DNA of 64,000 nucleotides from Pseudomonas sp. HN11 (GCF_021390155.1 NZ_CP089985.1:4599001-4663000); one strand, 5' to 3'; shown: positions 37,980 through 48,433, counted from the stretch's first letter. Notes: a model not told the origin generated them from the letters alone. A program made the numbers and translations.

Positions 37980-39545
37980 ATGCGTAATAACCAACCCGTT
38001 ACCCAGCGCGAACGGACCTTCCCCGCTCAGCAACGGTTGATCTCCACCACAGATGCCAAAGGCGTGATCACCTACTGCAACGACGCTTTCGTCGAAATCA
38101 GTGGGTTCTCCCGCGACGAACTGGTACGTGCCCCGCACAACCTGGTGCGTCATCCGGATGTTCCGGCGGCGGTGTTCGCGCACATGTGGTCCACGCTCAA
38201 ACAAGGCTTGCCATGGATGGGCATCGTCAAGAATCGCTGCAAGACCGGGGATCACTATTGGGTTAACGCCTATGTGACGCCGGTCTTCGAAAGCAACCAG
38301 GTGGTCGGCTACGAATCGGTGCGCATCAAGCCCACCGCCGAACAGATCCGACGGGCCGAAGCGCTCTACCAGCGCATCAACCAGGGCAAGTCGGCGATTC
38401 CTCAGCGGGACAAGTGGCTACCGGTGTTGCAGGATTGGCTGCCGTTTATCCTGGTGAGCCAGTTGAGCTTCATGATCGGCGCCACCCTCACCTCCCAATG
38501 GGGCTTTGCCTTGGCGGCAGGGCTGTCGGTGCCATTGGGCCTACTGGGCCTGAGCTGGCAACAGCGTGGCCTCAAGCGCCTGCTGCGCCTGGCCGAGCAG
38601 ACCACCTCCGACCCGTTGATCGCACAGATGTACACCGACAGCCGTGGCGCCCAGGCGCGCCTGGAAATGTCGATTCTCAGCCAGGAGGCACGTCTGAAGA
38701 CCTGCCTTACGCGTTTGCAGGATACGGCCGAGCACCTCAACGACCAGGCGGCGCAGTCCAACACCCTGGCGCATAACAGCTCCAGCGGCCTGGAACGCCA
38801 GCGCGTCGAGACCGAGCAAGTGGCGACCGCCGTCAACCAGATGGCGGCGACTACCCAGGAAGTCGCCAGCCATGTCCAGCGCACTGCCGATGCCACCCAA
38901 GAAGCCAATCGCCTGACCGGTCGCGGTCGCGATATCGCCGGGGAAACCCGTGAGGCGATTCAGCGCTTGTCCGTTGCAGTGGGTGAGACAGGTGTGACCG
39001 TGACCCAACTGGCCAAGGACAGTGATGAGATCGGCGGCGTCGTCGACGTGATCAAAGGCATTGCCGACCAGACCAACCTGCTGGCGCTCAACGCCGCCAT
39101 CGAAGCGGCGCGTGCCGGTGAGATGGGCCGCGGTTTTGCGGTGGTCGCCGACGAAGTCCGTCAACTGGCGCAGCGCACCGCTGAGTCGACCGGGCAGATT
39201 CATGCTTTGATTGCCAAACTGCAGCAAACCGCCACCGCCGCCGTGCAAACCATGGACGCCGGGCATCGCCAGGCCGAAGAAGGCGTGGCGCGGGTGATGG
39301 AAGCGGATCAGGCGCTGGTGGGGATCAGTGAGGCGGTGGCGCACATCACCGACATGACCACGCAGATCGCGGCCGCGACCGAAGAACAGAGCTCGGTGGC
39401 CGAGGAGATCAGTCGCAACATCAGCACCATTGCGTTGCTGGCGGATCAGACGTCGGAGCAGGCGCTGAATTCGGCGCAACTGAGCGAAGAGCTGACCCAT
39501 ACCGCAAATACCCAGTATTCGCTGGTGGAGCGCTTTAACCGATAA
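37980..39545 (+). CDS. aer: Aerotaxis receptor Aer (PAS-MCP)
   Basis: A 521-residue energy-taxis transducer. Residues about 12-125 form the FAD-binding PAS domain ([14 protein letters not shown], then [13 protein letters not shown]). One hydrophobic stretch lies at about 145-185. The C-terminal half is a methyl-accepting signalling domain with the conserved hairpin [20 protein letters not shown] and [15 protein letters not shown]. It senses cell redox state and steers swimming toward suitable oxygen levels through CheA/CheW. The place beside the cbb3 oxidase genes matches P. aeruginosa, where aer is near ccoN2. No Anr box was seen directly upstream. Confidence 0.94.
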   Translation: MRNNQPVTQRERTFPAQQRLISTTDAKGVITYCNDAFVEISGFSRDELVRAPHNLVRHPDVPAAVFAHMWSTLKQGLPWMGIVKNRCKTGDHYWVNAYVTPVFESNQVVGYESVRIKPTAEQIRRAEALYQRINQGKSAIPQRDKWLPVLQDWLPFILVSQLSFMIGATLTSQWGFALAAGLSVPLGLLGLSWQQRGLKRLLRLAEQTTSDPLIAQMYTDSRGAQARLEMSILSQEARLKTCLTRLQDTAEHLNDQAAQSNTLAHNSSSGLERQRVETEQVATAVNQMAATTQEVASHVQRTADATQEANRLTGRGRDIAGETREAIQRLSVAVGETGVTVTQLAKDSDEIGGVVDVIKGIADQTNLLALNAAIEAARAGEMGRGFAVVADEVRQLAQRTAESTGQIHALIAKLQQTATAAVQTMDAGHRQAEEGVARVMEADQALVGISEAVAHITDMTTQIAAATEEQSSVAEEISRNISTIALLADQTSEQALNSAQLSEELTHTANTQYSLVERFNR

Positions 39546-39550
39546 ATCGC

Positions 39551-39632
39551 TTTCGCGAGCAAGCCCGCTCCCACATTCGACCGTATTCCAAAGGATGTAC
39601 ACGGTTAAATGTAGGACCGGGCTTGCTCGCGA
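39551..39632. repeat. REP doublet in inverted orientation (REPIN)
   Basis: TTCGCGAGCAAGCCCGCTCC (39552-39571, continuing CACATT) and, in the opposite sense, GGGCTTGCTCGCGAA (39619-39632 region) face each other across about 45 bases. It lies between the convergent aer and hydrolase genes and may serve as a bidirectional transcript end. Confidence 0.8.
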
Positions 39633-39639
39633 AGAGGCC

Positions 39640-40332
39640 CTAACAGCCGCTGAGAAATTCCGCCACTTTCACCGCCGCAGCCTCCAAATGCTGCTCATGG
39701 CTGAACCCCGACGCCTTCAACGGCTTCAAGTCATGATCCCCCGCCACCAGCCACATCACCTCGATGCTCGGCGACAAGTCATACCCCTCTACCGCCACTC
39801 GATTGCCCAGCGCATCCCGCTCGCCCTGCACAATCAAGGTCGGCGTCTTCAACCCGGCCAAATGCTCAGTCCGTGGTTTCTCCGGTTTGCCCACCGCATA
39901 GAACGGATAGCCCAGGCACACCAACCCATCCGCGCCCACTTCATCCGCCAGCAAACTGGCCATGCGCCCGCCCATGGACTTGCCGCCAATGGCCAGTTTC
40001 CCAGCGACATGACGTCGCACCTCGGCAACCACCTCACGCCAGCATTCCAGGAGCTTCGGGGCCGGATTGGGCGGGCGTTTACCGCCGTCCACCCGGCGCT
40101 GCGCCATGTAGGGAAACTCAAAGCGCAACACGTTCACGCCATGCCCGGCAAGGCGTGCAGCCATGTCGCTCATGAAGGATGAGTCCATCGGCGCACCGGC
40201 GCCGTGGGCCAGGATCAGCGTCACAGGTTCACGTCCGGCAACGTTCGCCGCGACATCCCATAACCAGCCGCGTTCGCGCACACACTGCGCCCATTGATCC
40301 CCGTCAATACTGGCCTTGTGCTCTTTGCCCAT
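39640..40332 (-). CDS. Alpha/beta hydrolase of the KANL3/Tex30-like family
   Basis: A 230-residue serine hydrolase: [16 protein letters not shown] forms the oxyanion region, the nucleophile elbow is GKSMGG, and GDHDL near the C-terminus supplies the acid and His. ATG 40332 follows GCGAGG; an upstream frame would add 29 residues within the cco leader and is rejected. It is divergent from the first cco operon, and codons 9-13 coincide with an Anr box serving that operon. Substrate unknown. No signal peptide, so it acts in the cytoplasm. Confidence 0.8.
   Translation of the reverse strand: MGKEHKASIDGDQWAQCVRERGWLWDVAANVAGREPVTLILAHGAGAPMDSSFMSDMAARLAGHGVNVLRFEFPYMAQRRVDGGKRPPNPAPKLLECWREVVAEVRRHVAGKLAIGGKSMGGRMASLLADEVGADGLVCLGYPFYAVGKPEKPRTEHLAGLKTPTLIVQGERDALGNRVAVEGYDLSPSIEVMWLVAGDHDLKPLKASGFSHEQHLEAAAVKVAEFLSGC
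40294..40307 (+). promoter_or_regulatory. Anr box of the first ccoNOQP operon
   Basis: TTGATCCCCGTCAA matches the Anr/FNR dyad TTGAT-N4-(A/G)TCAA. It is 105 bases before the ccoN ATG and falls inside the 5' coding part of the divergent hydrolase. This fits the Anr-driven cco-2 operon next to aer in P. aeruginosa. Confidence 0.75.
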
Positions 40333-40411
40333 GCTTGCCTCGCTTTTTAGTCTGCCTATAACTCCAGCCCAAGTGCCGCATCTGCTTGGGTTGAACCGTG
40401 GATGGGGAACC

Positions 40412-41836
40412 ATGAACACTACTTTAAGTACCGCCTATAACTACAAGGTGGTCCGCCAATTCGCCATTATGACGGTGGTGTGGGGCATCGTCGGCATGGG
40501 GCTCGGGGTTTTTCTCGCGGCCCAATTGGTCTGGCCTGCACTCAATTTCGATTTGCCGTGGACCAGTTTCGGGAGACTGCGCCCGTTACACACCAACGCG
40601 GTGATCTTCGCCTTCGGCGGCTGCGCGCTGTTCGCCAGCTCCTTTTACTCGGTGCAACGCACCTGCCAAACCCAACTGTTCGCGCCGAAAATCGCCGCGT
40701 TCTGCTTCTGGGGCTGGCAGTTGGTCATTCTCTTGGCCGCGATCACCTTGCCGCTGGGCTACACCAGCTCCAAGGAATATGCGGAGCTGGAATGGCCGAT
40801 CGACATCCTGATCACCATCGTGTGGGTGGCCTATGCCATCGTGTTCTTTGGCACGGTGATGAAGCGCAACACCAAGCACATCTACGTCGGCAACTGGTTC
40901 TTCGGTGCGTTCATCATCACCGTGGCGATCCTGCATATCGTCAACAACCTGGAAATCCCGGTCAGCCTGACCAAGTCCTACTCCCTCTACGGCGGTGCGA
41001 CGGATGCCATGGTGCAGTGGTGGTATGGGCATAACGCGGTAGGCTTTTTCCTCACCGCCGGTTTCCTGGGCATGATGTACTACTTCGTGCCCAAGCAGGC
41101 CGAGCGTCCGGTGTATTCCTATCGCTTGTCCATCGTGCACTTCTGGGCGCTGATCACCCTGTACATCTGGGCCGGTCCTCACCACTTGCACTACACCGCG
41201 CTGCCGGACTGGGCACAGTCCCTCGGTATGGTGATGTCGCTGGTGCTGCTGGCACCGAGCTGGGGCGGCATGATCAACGGCATGATGACCTTGTCGGGCG
41301 CCTGGCATAAGTTGCGCAGTGACCCGATCCTGCGCTTCCTCGTAGTCTCCCTGGCGTTCTATGGCATGTCGACCTTCGAAGGCCCGATGATGGCAATCAA
41401 GACCGTCAACTCGCTTTCACACTACACCGACTGGACCATCGGCCACGTCCATGCCGGCGCCCTCGGTTGGGTGGCGATGATCTCCATCGGTGCGCTGTAC
41501 CACATGATCCCGAAAGTCTTCGGTCGCGAGCAGATGTACAGCCTCGGCCTGATCAACGCGCACTTTTGGCTGGCCACCATCGGCACCGTGCTCTACATCG
41601 CTTCGATGTGGGTCAACGGCATCGCCCAAGGCCTGATGTGGCGTGCGATCAACGAAGACGGCACCCTCACCTACTCCTTCGTCGAAACCCTGGTGGCCAG
41701 CCACCCAGGTTTCATTGTGCGACTGGTGGGTGGTGCGGTGTTCCTCAGCGGCATGCTCCTGATGGCTTACAACACGTGGCGCACCGTGCGTTCGGCGCAG
41801 CCTGTCGAAGCCGCCACCACTGTGCAGTTGGCCTGA
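40412..41836 (+). CDS. ccoN: cbb3-type cytochrome c oxidase subunit I, copy next to aer
   Basis: A 474-residue haem-copper oxidase catalytic subunit with about twelve helices. Visible ligands: His in RPLHTNAV (low-spin haem b), [10 protein letters not shown] (CuB His), [13 protein letters not shown] (two CuB His and the Tyr of the His-Tyr pair) and [10 protein letters not shown] (haem b3 and b). It reduces oxygen to water and pumps protons at low oxygen. ATG 40412 has GGGGA upstream; the longer frame starting inside the hydrolase region is rejected. By position beside aer it corresponds to CcoN2 of P. aeruginosa. First gene of ccoNOQP. Confidence 0.96.
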   Translation: MNTTLSTAYNYKVVRQFAIMTVVWGIVGMGLGVFLAAQLVWPALNFDLPWTSFGRLRPLHTNAVIFAFGGCALFASSFYSVQRTCQTQLFAPKIAAFCFWGWQLVILLAAITLPLGYTSSKEYAELEWPIDILITIVWVAYAIVFFGTVMKRNTKHIYVGNWFFGAFIITVAILHIVNNLEIPVSLTKSYSLYGGATDAMVQWWYGHNAVGFFLTAGFLGMMYYFVPKQAERPVYSYRLSIVHFWALITLYIWAGPHHLHYTALPDWAQSLGMVMSLVLLAPSWGGMINGMMTLSGAWHKLRSDPILRFLVVSLAFYGMSTFEGPMMAIKTVNSLSHYTDWTIGHVHAGALGWVAMISIGALYHMIPKVFGREQMYSLGLINAHFWLATIGTVLYIASMWVNGIAQGLMWRAINEDGTLTYSFVETLVASHPGFIVRLVGGAVFLSGMLLMAYNTWRTVRSAQPVEAATTVQLA

Positions 41837-41846
41837 GGAGTCTGTG

Positions 41847-42455
41847 ATGAAACACGAAACGATTGAAAAGAACGTCGGCTTGCTGATGCTGCTCATGGTG
41901 CTCGCCGTGAGTATCGGCGGTCTGACCCAGATCGTCCCGCTGTTCTTCCAGGACGTGACCAACAAGCCGGTCGAAGGCATGAAGCCCTACACCGCGCTGC
42001 AACTGGAAGGCCGTGACATCTACATCCGCGAAGGCTGCGTACAGTGCCATTCGCAGATGATCCGCCCGTTCCGCGCCGAGACCGAACGCTACGGCCACTA
42101 TTCGGTAGCGGGCGAAAGCGTGTGGGACCACCCGTTCCTGTGGGGTTCCAAGCGCACTGGCCCGGACCTGGCGCGCGTCGGCGCACGTTACTCGGACGAC
42201 TGGCACCGCGCGCACTTGTACAACCCGCGCAACGTAGTGCCCGAGTCGAAAATGCCGGCCTACCCGTGGCTGGTCACCGCCGCCGTCGACAGCAGCCACA
42301 CCGAGACCAAGTTGAACGTGATGCGCACTCTCGGCGTGCCGTACACCGACGACGATATCAGTGGCGCCGTGGCCAGCCTCAAGGGCAAGACCGAGATGGA
42401 CGCGCTGGTGTCGTACCTGCAAGTGCTCGGCACTGCCATCAAGAGCAAGAGGTGA
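41847..42455 (+). CDS. ccoO: cbb3 oxidase subunit II (mono-haem cytochrome c), first operon
   Basis: A 202-residue membrane-anchored cytochrome c. One N-terminal helix is followed by the haem site CVQCH in [14 protein letters not shown], with distal Met from SKMPAYPW. It carries electrons from CcoP to CcoN. The start is ATG 41847 with GAGGAG upstream; an in-frame GTG three bases earlier is less likely. It begins ten bases after ccoN. Confidence 0.96.
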   Translation: MKHETIEKNVGLLMLLMVLAVSIGGLTQIVPLFFQDVTNKPVEGMKPYTALQLEGRDIYIREGCVQCHSQMIRPFRAETERYGHYSVAGESVWDHPFLWGSKRTGPDLARVGARYSDDWHRAHLYNPRNVVPESKMPAYPWLVTAAVDSSHTETKLNVMRTLGVPYTDDDISGAVASLKGKTEMDALVSYLQVLGTAIKSKR

Positions 42456-42458
42456 GCC

Positions 42459-42659
42459 ATGGGATTTGAATTCGATGCAGGCACCCTCCGCGGCCTCGGT
42501 ACGCTGGTGGTCGCCATCGCGTTTATCGGCCTGTCGCTGTGGGTGTTCAACAACCGGCGCAATGCGGAATTCGAGCAGGCGCGCCTGCTGCCGTTCGCCG
42601 ATGAGCCTTCTCCATCCGACGCTCAAGAAGAGCCTGCAATAAGGAGCACTCGGTCATGA
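42459..42659 (+). CDS. ccoQ: cbb3 oxidase subunit CcoQ, first operon
   Basis: A 66-residue protein with one helix ([17 protein letters not shown]) and the family tail [13 protein letters not shown]. CcoQ stabilises the complex. Its stop overlaps the ccoP start (ATGA). Confidence 0.93.
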   Translation: MGFEFDAGTLRGLGTLVVAIAFIGLSLWVFNNRRNAEFEQARLLPFADEPSPSDAQEEPAIRSTRS

Positions 42660-43570
42660 CCCTGTTCTGGAGTACATGGATCTGCGTACTGACCCTCGGC
42701 AGCCTGATCGGCCTGACCTGGCTTTTGGTGGGCACCCGCAAGGGCGAGACCAAGGGCAGCGTCGACCAGACCATGGGCCACGCCTTCGACGGTATCGAGG
42801 AATATGACAACCCGCTGCCTCAGTGGTGGTTCATGCTGTTCGCTGGCACCCTGGTGTTTGCGGTCGGCTACCTGATCCTCTATCCGGGCCTGGGCAACTG
42901 GAAAGGCGTGTTGCCGGGCTATGAAGATGGCTGGACCCAGACCAAGGAATGGGACAAGGAAATGGCCAAGGCCGACGCCAGGTTCGGGCCGATCTTCGCC
43001 AAATTCTCGGCCATGCCGGTGGAAGAAGTGGCCAAGGACCCGCAAGCGCTGAAAATGGGCGGTCGCCTGTTCGCCTCCAACTGCGCGGTGTGCCACGGCT
43101 CGGATGCCAAGGGCGCGTTTGGCTTCCCAAACCTGGCGGACAACATCTGGCGCTGGGGCGGTTCGGCTGAAGCGATCAAGACCACCATCCTGAACGGCCG
43201 CCACGCAGCGATGCCGGCCTGGGGTGACATGCTCGGTGATGAAGGGGTTAAAAATGTCGCCGCTTTTGTGCGTCACGACCTGGCCAAGCTGCCTCTGCCG
43301 GCCGACAACGCCGCCGACCTGGCCGCCGGCAAAGCGGCGTTCAACACCACCTGTGTCGCCTGCCACGGTCCGGAAGGCCATGGTATGGAAGCCATGGGCG
43401 CGCCAGACCTGACCAAGCCGGCCGGCTACATCTATGGCACCAGCCTCGCGCAGTTGCAGCAGACCATTCGCCACGGCCGCCAAGGCCAGATGCCGGCGCA
43501 GGAAGTGCTGCAAGGCAATGACAAGGTGCATCTGTTGGCCGCTTACGTTTACAGCCTGTCTCATCAATAG
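42656..43570 (+). CDS. ccoP: cbb3 oxidase subunit III (di-haem cytochrome c), first operon
   Basis: A 304-residue protein with two N-terminal helices separated by the conserved [16 protein letters not shown] linker, then two haem c sites, CAVCH near residue 142 and CVACH near residue 232. It takes electrons from soluble cytochrome c. Compared with the second copy it lacks an insertion of about twenty residues after LPGY. It ends the operon; a repeat-rich spacer follows. Confidence 0.96.
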   Translation: MTLFWSTWICVLTLGSLIGLTWLLVGTRKGETKGSVDQTMGHAFDGIEEYDNPLPQWWFMLFAGTLVFAVGYLILYPGLGNWKGVLPGYEDGWTQTKEWDKEMAKADARFGPIFAKFSAMPVEEVAKDPQALKMGGRLFASNCAVCHGSDAKGAFGFPNLADNIWRWGGSAEAIKTTILNGRHAAMPAWGDMLGDEGVKNVAAFVRHDLAKLPLPADNAADLAAGKAAFNTTCVACHGPEGHGMEAMGAPDLTKPAGYIYGTSLAQLQQTIRHGRQGQMPAQEVLQGNDKVHLLAAYVYSLSHQ

Positions 43571-43900
43571 CAGCAGGTGAGCTGCAAGTTTTAAGCTGCA
43601 AGCTTCAAGCCTCAAGCTGCAAGTGAAGAGCTCCCAACTCTGATCTTGCAGCCGCTTTTTCTTGTGACTTGCAACTGGCCGCTTGCAACTGCCGTCCTGC
43701 GGCCCTTCGTCACACCCTTCCAAGGCACAACTTTCCCCTCCTCACTTTCGGGTCTACGCTTGTTCCCACAGCGGACCAATTCTGGCGTACGCGACGGCCT
43801 TCGTTGCGAGCCCAAAATTTTCCTGTCCACTCGATCAGCTTTCGATTTCTGATTTTGTCCCTACGCAAAACATGGAAAGGGCGCAGAATCTGGCGTGGAA
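43571..43900. repeat. Repeat-rich spacer between the two cco operons
   Basis: Words such as AAGCTGCAAGCTTCAAGC and their complements (CTTGCAACTGGCCGCTTGCAAC) recur over 43575-43695, able to fold into a long imperfect hairpin after ccoP. It shares these words with the palindrome at 5.94-6.02 kb. The remainder to 43900 has no ribosome site or protein family in any frame. Confidence 0.55.
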
Positions 43901-43904
43901 CGCA

Positions 43905-43918
43905 TTGATACAGGTCAG
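43905..43918 (+). promoter_or_regulatory. Weak Anr half-site upstream of the second cco operon
   Basis: TTGATACAGGTCAG keeps the left half of the Anr dyad, with one mismatch to the GTCAA form on the right. It lies 84 bases before ccoN. It is weaker than the box of the first operon, in line with the largely constitutive cco-1 operon of P. aeruginosa. Binding is uncertain. Confidence 0.4.
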
Positions 43919-44002
43919 CCATTGCGTTGCAATGGTCCCTCGCTTTCTACATACTTGCGGCCGATTTTACCTATAAAAAAACCTAAACCGTGGAACCTTA
44001 GA

Positions 44003-45445
44003 ATGAGCACAGCAATCAGTCCGACTGCTTATAACTATAAGGTAGTCCGCCAGTTCGCCATCATGACGGTGGTCTGGGGGATCCTTGGCATGGGGCTCGG
44101 GGTGTTCATCGCCTCGCAACTGGTTTGGCCGGAATTGAATTTCGGTTTGCCATGGACGACCTTTGGCCGCCTGCGCCCGCTGCACACCAACCTGGTGATC
44201 TTCGCCTTCGGCGGATGTGCATTGTTTGCCACCTCCTACTATGTCGTGCAGCGAACCTGCCAGACGCGACTGATCTCCGACAGCCTTGCGGCCTTCACCT
44301 TCTGGGGATGGCAGGCGGTCATCGTGAGTGCCATCGTCACCCTGCCGCTGGGCTACACCACCACCAAGGAATATGCCGAGCTGGAATGGCCGATCGCCAT
44401 TTTGCTCGCCATCGTGTGGGTGACCTATGCCGTGGTGTTCTTCGGCACCATCGTCAAGCGCAAGACCAAGCACATCTACGTGGGCAACTGGTTCTACGGC
44501 GCGTTCATCCTGGTGACGGCGATGCTGCACATCGTCAACCACGCCTCGTTGCCGGTGAGCCTGTTCAAGTCCTACTCGGCCTACGCCGGGGCCACGGATG
44601 CGATGATCCAGTGGTGGTACGGCCACAATGCCGTGGGTTTCTTCCTGACCACCGGTTTCCTGGGGATGATGTACTACTTCGTGCCGAAACAGGCCGAACG
44701 TCCTATCTACTCGTATCGCTTGTCCATCGTGCACTTCTGGGCGCTGATCACCCTGTACATCTGGGCCGGTCCGCACCACTTGCACTACACCGCGCTGCCG
44801 GATTGGGCGCAGTCGCTGGGCATGGCGATGTCGATCATCCTGCTGGCGCCGAGCTGGGGTGGCATGATCAACGGCATGATGACCCTGTCGGGCGCCTGGC
44901 ATAAATTGCGCACCGACCCGATCCTGCGCTTTTTGGTGGTATCGCTGGCGTTCTACGGGATGTCGACCTTCGAAGGGCCGATGATGGCGATCAAGACCGT
45001 CAACTCGCTGTCCCACTACACCGACTGGACCATCGGCCACGTACACGCCGGCGCCCTCGGCTGGGTAGCGATGATCTCCATTGGCGCGATCTACCACATG
45101 ATCCCCCGACTGTTTGGCCGCGTGCAGATGCACAGCGTCGCGCTGATCAACACGCACTTCTGGCTGGCCACGATCGGCACCGTGCTCTACATCGCCTCGA
45201 TGTGGGTCAACGGCATCACCCAGGGTCTGATGTGGCGTGCGATCAACGATGACGGCACCCTCACCTACTCCTTCGTCGAAGCGCTGCAAGCCAGTCACCC
45301 GGGCTACATAGTCCGCGCCCTGGGCGGTGCGTTCTTTGCCGCCGGCATGCTGTTCATGGCCTACAACGTCTGGCGCACCGTGCGTGCCTCCGACCCTGCA
45401 GAAGCCGAAGCCGCCGCCAAGATCGCCGTTGTGGGAGCGCACTGA
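44003..45445 (+). CDS. ccoN: cbb3-type cytochrome c oxidase subunit I, copy next to ccoG
   Basis: A 480-residue catalytic subunit nearly collinear with the copy at 40412, with all haem and CuB ligands kept ([28 protein letters not shown]). Differences cluster at the N-terminus, around residues 85-110 and at the C-terminal tail. ATG 44003 follows GGAACCTTAGA; a frame extension of 36 residues upstream looks unrelated. By synteny it corresponds to CcoN1, the main low-oxygen oxidase of P. aeruginosa. Its last base is shared with the start of ccoO. Confidence 0.96.
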   Translation: MSTAISPTAYNYKVVRQFAIMTVVWGILGMGLGVFIASQLVWPELNFGLPWTTFGRLRPLHTNLVIFAFGGCALFATSYYVVQRTCQTRLISDSLAAFTFWGWQAVIVSAIVTLPLGYTTTKEYAELEWPIAILLAIVWVTYAVVFFGTIVKRKTKHIYVGNWFYGAFILVTAMLHIVNHASLPVSLFKSYSAYAGATDAMIQWWYGHNAVGFFLTTGFLGMMYYFVPKQAERPIYSYRLSIVHFWALITLYIWAGPHHLHYTALPDWAQSLGMAMSIILLAPSWGGMINGMMTLSGAWHKLRTDPILRFLVVSLAFYGMSTFEGPMMAIKTVNSLSHYTDWTIGHVHAGALGWVAMISIGAIYHMIPRLFGRVQMHSVALINTHFWLATIGTVLYIASMWVNGITQGLMWRAINDDGTLTYSFVEALQASHPGYIVRALGGAFFAAGMLFMAYNVWRTVRASDPAEAEAAAKIAVVGAH

Positions 45446-46053
45446 TGAAGCATGAAGTAGTCGAGAAGAATATCGGCCTGCTGGCCTTCTTCATGGTCAT
45501 CGCCGTGAGTATCGGCGGCCTGACCCAGATCGTTCCGCTGTTTTTCCAGGACGTGACCAACAAGCCGGTCGAGGGCATGAAGCCACGCACCGCCCTTGAA
45601 CTGGAAGGTCGCGACGTCTACATCGCCAACGGTTGTGTCGGCTGCCACTCGCAGATGATTCGTCCGTTCCGCGCCGAAACCGAACGCTACGGCCACTACT
45701 CGGTCGCTGGCGAAAGCGTGTGGGATCACCCGTTCCTGTGGGGTTCCAAGCGCACCGGCCCGGACCTGGCCCGTGTCGGCGGACGTTACTCCGATGACTG
45801 GCAGCGTGCGCACCTGTACAACCCGCGCAACGTCGTGCCTGAGTCGAAGATGCCGGCGTATCCGTTCCTCGTGGAAAACAAGCTCGACGGCAAGGACACC
45901 GCGAAGAAGATGGAAGTCTTGCGCACCCTGGGCGTGCCCTACACCGACGAAGACATCGCCGGTGCAGCCGCAGCCGTGAAGGGCAAGACCGAAATGGACG
46001 CATTGGTGGCCTACCTGCAAGGCCTGGGCACCCTCATCAAAAGCAAACGGTGA
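45445..46053 (+). CDS. ccoO: cbb3 oxidase subunit II, second operon
   Basis: A 202-residue mono-haem cytochrome c with haem site CVGCH ([14 protein letters not shown]) and the same C-terminal pattern as the first copy. The start overlaps the ccoN stop (TGATG), so the two are translationally coupled, unlike the ten-base gap in the first operon. Confidence 0.96.
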   Translation: MKHEVVEKNIGLLAFFMVIAVSIGGLTQIVPLFFQDVTNKPVEGMKPRTALELEGRDVYIANGCVGCHSQMIRPFRAETERYGHYSVAGESVWDHPFLWGSKRTGPDLARVGGRYSDDWQRAHLYNPRNVVPESKMPAYPFLVENKLDGKDTAKKMEVLRTLGVPYTDEDIAGAAAAVKGKTEMDALVAYLQGLGTLIKSKR

Positions 46054-46059
46054 TTCTTC

Positions 46060-46245
46060 ATGGATATCGGGATGATTCGTGGCCTGGGCACCGTGGTGGT
46101 GATGGTGGCCTTTATCGGCCTGGCGTTGTGGGTGTTCAGCCCCAAGCGCAAGTCGGAGTTTGACGACGCGACCTTGCTGCCCTTTGCGGATGATCCCGAA
46201 GCCATCAAGCACGTCGAGCAAGCTTCTAGGAGTAACAAAGAATGA
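46060..46245 (+). CDS. ccoQ: cbb3 oxidase subunit CcoQ, second operon
   Basis: A 61-residue single-helix protein ([19 protein letters not shown]) with the family end [14 protein letters not shown]. The stop overlaps the ccoP start (ATGA). Confidence 0.92.
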   Translation: MDIGMIRGLGTVVVMVAFIGLALWVFSPKRKSEFDDATLLPFADDPEAIKHVEQASRSNKE

Positions 46246-47219
46246 CTACGTTCTGGAGTCTGTATGTCACAGTCCTCAGTCTGGGTACCATCTTCGCCCT
46301 GACCTGGCTGCTGCTGTCGACCCGCAAGGGCCAGCGCGCCGAGCAAACCGACGAGACCGTCGGCCACTCGTTCGACGGCATCGAGGAGTACGACAACCCG
46401 CTGCCAAAGTGGTGGTTCATGTTGTTCGTCGGCACCATCATCTTCGCCCTCGGCTACCTGGCGCTGTACCCCGGCCTGGGCAACTGGAAAGGCTTGCTAC
46501 CGGGCTACAACTACCTCGACACCGACAAGCAAACCCCATTTGCCAACGGCCAGACCGGCTGGACCGGCGTGCACGAATGGGAAAAGGAAATGGCCAGGTC
46601 GGACGCCAAGTTCGGGCCGATCTTCGCCAAATTCGCGTCGATGCCGATTGAAGAAGTGGCCCAGGACCCGCAAGCCTTGAAGATGGGCGGCCGCCTGTTT
46701 GCCTCCAACTGCTCGGTGTGCCACGGTTCCGACGCCAAGGGCGCCTATGGTTTCCCCAACCTGACCGACGCCGACTGGCGCTGGGGTGGCGAGCCGGCCA
46801 CCATCAAGGAAACCATCATGAAAGGCCGCCATGCGGTAATGCCGGCCTGGCTGGATATCCTGAAAGAACAAGGCGTCAGCGATGTGGCTGCGTTCGTGGT
46901 CACCAACCTCGACGGCCGCAAGCTGCCAGAGGGCGTGAAAGCCGATGTGGCCAACGGCGAGAAACTTTTCGCCGCCAACTGCGTGGCCTGCCACGGTCCG
47001 GCCGGTAAAGGCACGCCCGCCATGGGCGCTCCCGACCTGACCCACCCGGGTGCCTTCATCTACGGTTCAAGCTTCGCCCAACTGCAACAGACCATCCGTT
47101 GGGGTCGTCAGGGCCAGATGCCTGCGCAGGAGCAACTGCAAGGCAATGACAAGGTGCACTTACTGGCGGCGTATGTGTACAGCTTGTCCCATGGGGAGAA
47201 GAAAACCGAACAGCAGTAA
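46242..47219 (+). CDS. ccoP: cbb3 oxidase subunit III, second operon
   Basis: A 325-residue di-haem cytochrome c with haem sites CSVCH near residue 156 and CVACH near 246. After LPGY it carries an extra stretch containing [15 protein letters not shown] that the first copy lacks; a decayed copy of this part lies inverted at 48.13-48.23 kb. It closes the operon and is followed by a strong hairpin. Confidence 0.96.
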   Translation: MTTFWSLYVTVLSLGTIFALTWLLLSTRKGQRAEQTDETVGHSFDGIEEYDNPLPKWWFMLFVGTIIFALGYLALYPGLGNWKGLLPGYNYLDTDKQTPFANGQTGWTGVHEWEKEMARSDAKFGPIFAKFASMPIEEVAQDPQALKMGGRLFASNCSVCHGSDAKGAYGFPNLTDADWRWGGEPATIKETIMKGRHAVMPAWLDILKEQGVSDVAAFVVTNLDGRKLPEGVKADVANGEKLFAANCVACHGPAGKGTPAMGAPDLTHPGAFIYGSSFAQLQQTIRWGRQGQMPAQEQLQGNDKVHLLAAYVYSLSHGEKKTEQQ

Positions 47220-47230
47220 CCCTCGAAATA

Positions 47231-47265
47231 TCAAGCCCCGTACGGTGACACCGCACGGGGCTTGA
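47231..47265 (+). terminator. Hairpin terminator after the second cco operon
   Basis: TCAAGCCCCG (47231-47240) pairs with CGGGGCTTGA (47256-47265), with an inner CGGTG/CACCG pairing. It begins 12 bases after the ccoP stop. The following run is only modestly T-rich, so termination strength is uncertain. Confidence 0.75.
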
Positions 47266-47311
47266 CTCTACCGCCACTTGGCGTATTGGCAGGGAAATGC
47301 CTCAGGCCACG

Positions 47312-47764
47312 TTACAAGGGTACGACTCCCGGATCAAAGTATTCAAGATCCCGGCGCCCAAAGGGAGGCCTGTTCTGCTCGACTGGTTGCTCTCGCTTCG
47401 CTTGCCTTTGCTCTACAATGGAGTCTTGAATACTTTGCTCACTTACCTTGTTATCCGACTTATTATCCCCGGCATCCAGTTGATCAAATAAATCACGGTT
47501 TACCAGCTCATATGCGAACTGCCGCACTTCTGGTGGAAGACGCTTATCATTAATCATTTCTTCCAGATGTCTCAGCGTGACGAAGCCCGGATTTTTAGGA
47601 TCCTCATACACTTTGAAGTCGCTGGCTAGTTGTTTAGATATCCGCAAATCGCTCCAAGCGGAGTATTGCGTGTGAGCCGTTTTTGATTCTTCAAGAGACG
47701 GCGGGAAATCAGGTAGAGCACTCGGAAACAGCTGTGGAACAATCAAAGAATTATGAACGGTCAT
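47312..47764 (-). CDS. Hypothetical protein with HrpK/NolX-like helical repeat
   Basis: A 150-residue protein. Its middle part, SKQLASDFKVYEDPKNPGF, followed by a Leu-rich helix, LPPEVRQFAYELVNRDLF and LDAGDNKSDNKVS, resembles the EF-hand-like unit of HrpK, HrpF/NolX and related type III secretion proteins, in which xLDxGxxDxKIS ends each repeat. No membrane helix or signal peptide is seen; the C-terminus is charged. ATG 47764 has AGGGTG upstream. Codon and base use are AT-richer than the cco genes around it, which suggests a later arrival. No type III apparatus gene is in the window. The family likeness is by eye, so treat function as unknown. Confidence 0.6.
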   Translation of the reverse strand: MTVHNSLIVPQLFPSALPDFPPSLEESKTAHTQYSAWSDLRISKQLASDFKVYEDPKNPGFVTLRHLEEMINDKRLPPEVRQFAYELVNRDLFDQLDAGDNKSDNKVSEQSIQDSIVEQRQAKREQPVEQNRPPFGRRDLEYFDPGVVPL

Positions 47765-48133
47765 AGCAACACCCTAGTAAGTAACCACCTTGACAGCAGT
47801 GGCCACTAATATGTGACAAATAGACACTATCAGTTCCATTGGCAATGATATTAAATCTCTCACGTAATACGACAAACTATTTCAGGCCATCAAACTCCAC
47901 ATCTTCAAACAGGGCCGAGGATCAATAAGTGTAATCCGACAGAATCAATACGAGAAACCGGGCACAAGTGAGTATAACCCTGCATACTCCAGCACCTCGA
48001 ACACAGACAACTAAAAAGTGGGTGCTGGACTCTCTAATTGGCGAGATAAAGGAGAAGGTTAAAATCGTTATCAGCTATGAGAGCCAGTCTGAACTGAACG
48101 CCTCACCGTGTCGGCCCACAGTTATAGTGACGA

Positions 48134-48230
48134 ATGGGGTTTGCTTGTTGTTGCCGACGGCGAAGATCATGGTCTCGATGAAAAGCATGAACCACCCTTT
48201 GGGTGACGGGTCGTCGTAGTCCTCGGGCCC
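48134..48230 (-). pseudogene. Decayed fragment of ccoP, inverted
   Basis: On the minus strand the frame reads GPEDYDDPSPKGWFMLFIET, then MIFAVG and NKQTPF. This lines up with [26 protein letters not shown] and DKQTPF of the second-operon CcoP, with about 25 intervening residues deleted. Sixteen bases around ACAAGCAAACCCCATT are identical to that gene. Both haem sites and the membrane-anchor start are gone, so it is a relic. The DKQTPF part ties it to the second ccoP and not the first. Confidence 0.75.
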
Positions 48231-48266
48231 GCAACGCCAAAAACCGTCCATACTCATTTATGTCAA

Positions 48267-48280
48267 TTGATCCAGATCAC
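48267..48280 (+). promoter_or_regulatory. Anr box upstream of ccoG
   Basis: TTGATCCAGATCAC differs from TTGAT-N4-ATCAA at one base. It is 153 bases before the ccoG ATG and so would drive the maturation genes ccoGHIS under low oxygen. Confidence 0.65.
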
Positions 48281-48433
48281 GTACACCATCAATTGATTTC
48301 CCCCAACGCGACCAAAGGTCGCACCCTTTGCGCACCATCGGGGGCGTATCATTAGGCCACTGCAACACCCCTAATTTGACCCCGGTTGGCACGTACTGGC
48401 CGAGGCAAATCTCCACCGCCGTGGGATGCAATG

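Larger units (their letters stand above)
47765..48433. other. AT-rich spacer upstream of ccoG
   Basis: About 670 bases with no intact gene. It holds the start-side region of the HrpK-like gene, the ccoP remnant (48134-48230) and the Anr box of ccoG. Open frames here lack ribosome sites. Confidence 0.55.

Noticed and set aside
43967..45442. 491-codon minus-strand open frame
   Set aside because: Exact antisense shadow of ccoN; similar His/Gln-rich shadows occur opposite the other cco genes.
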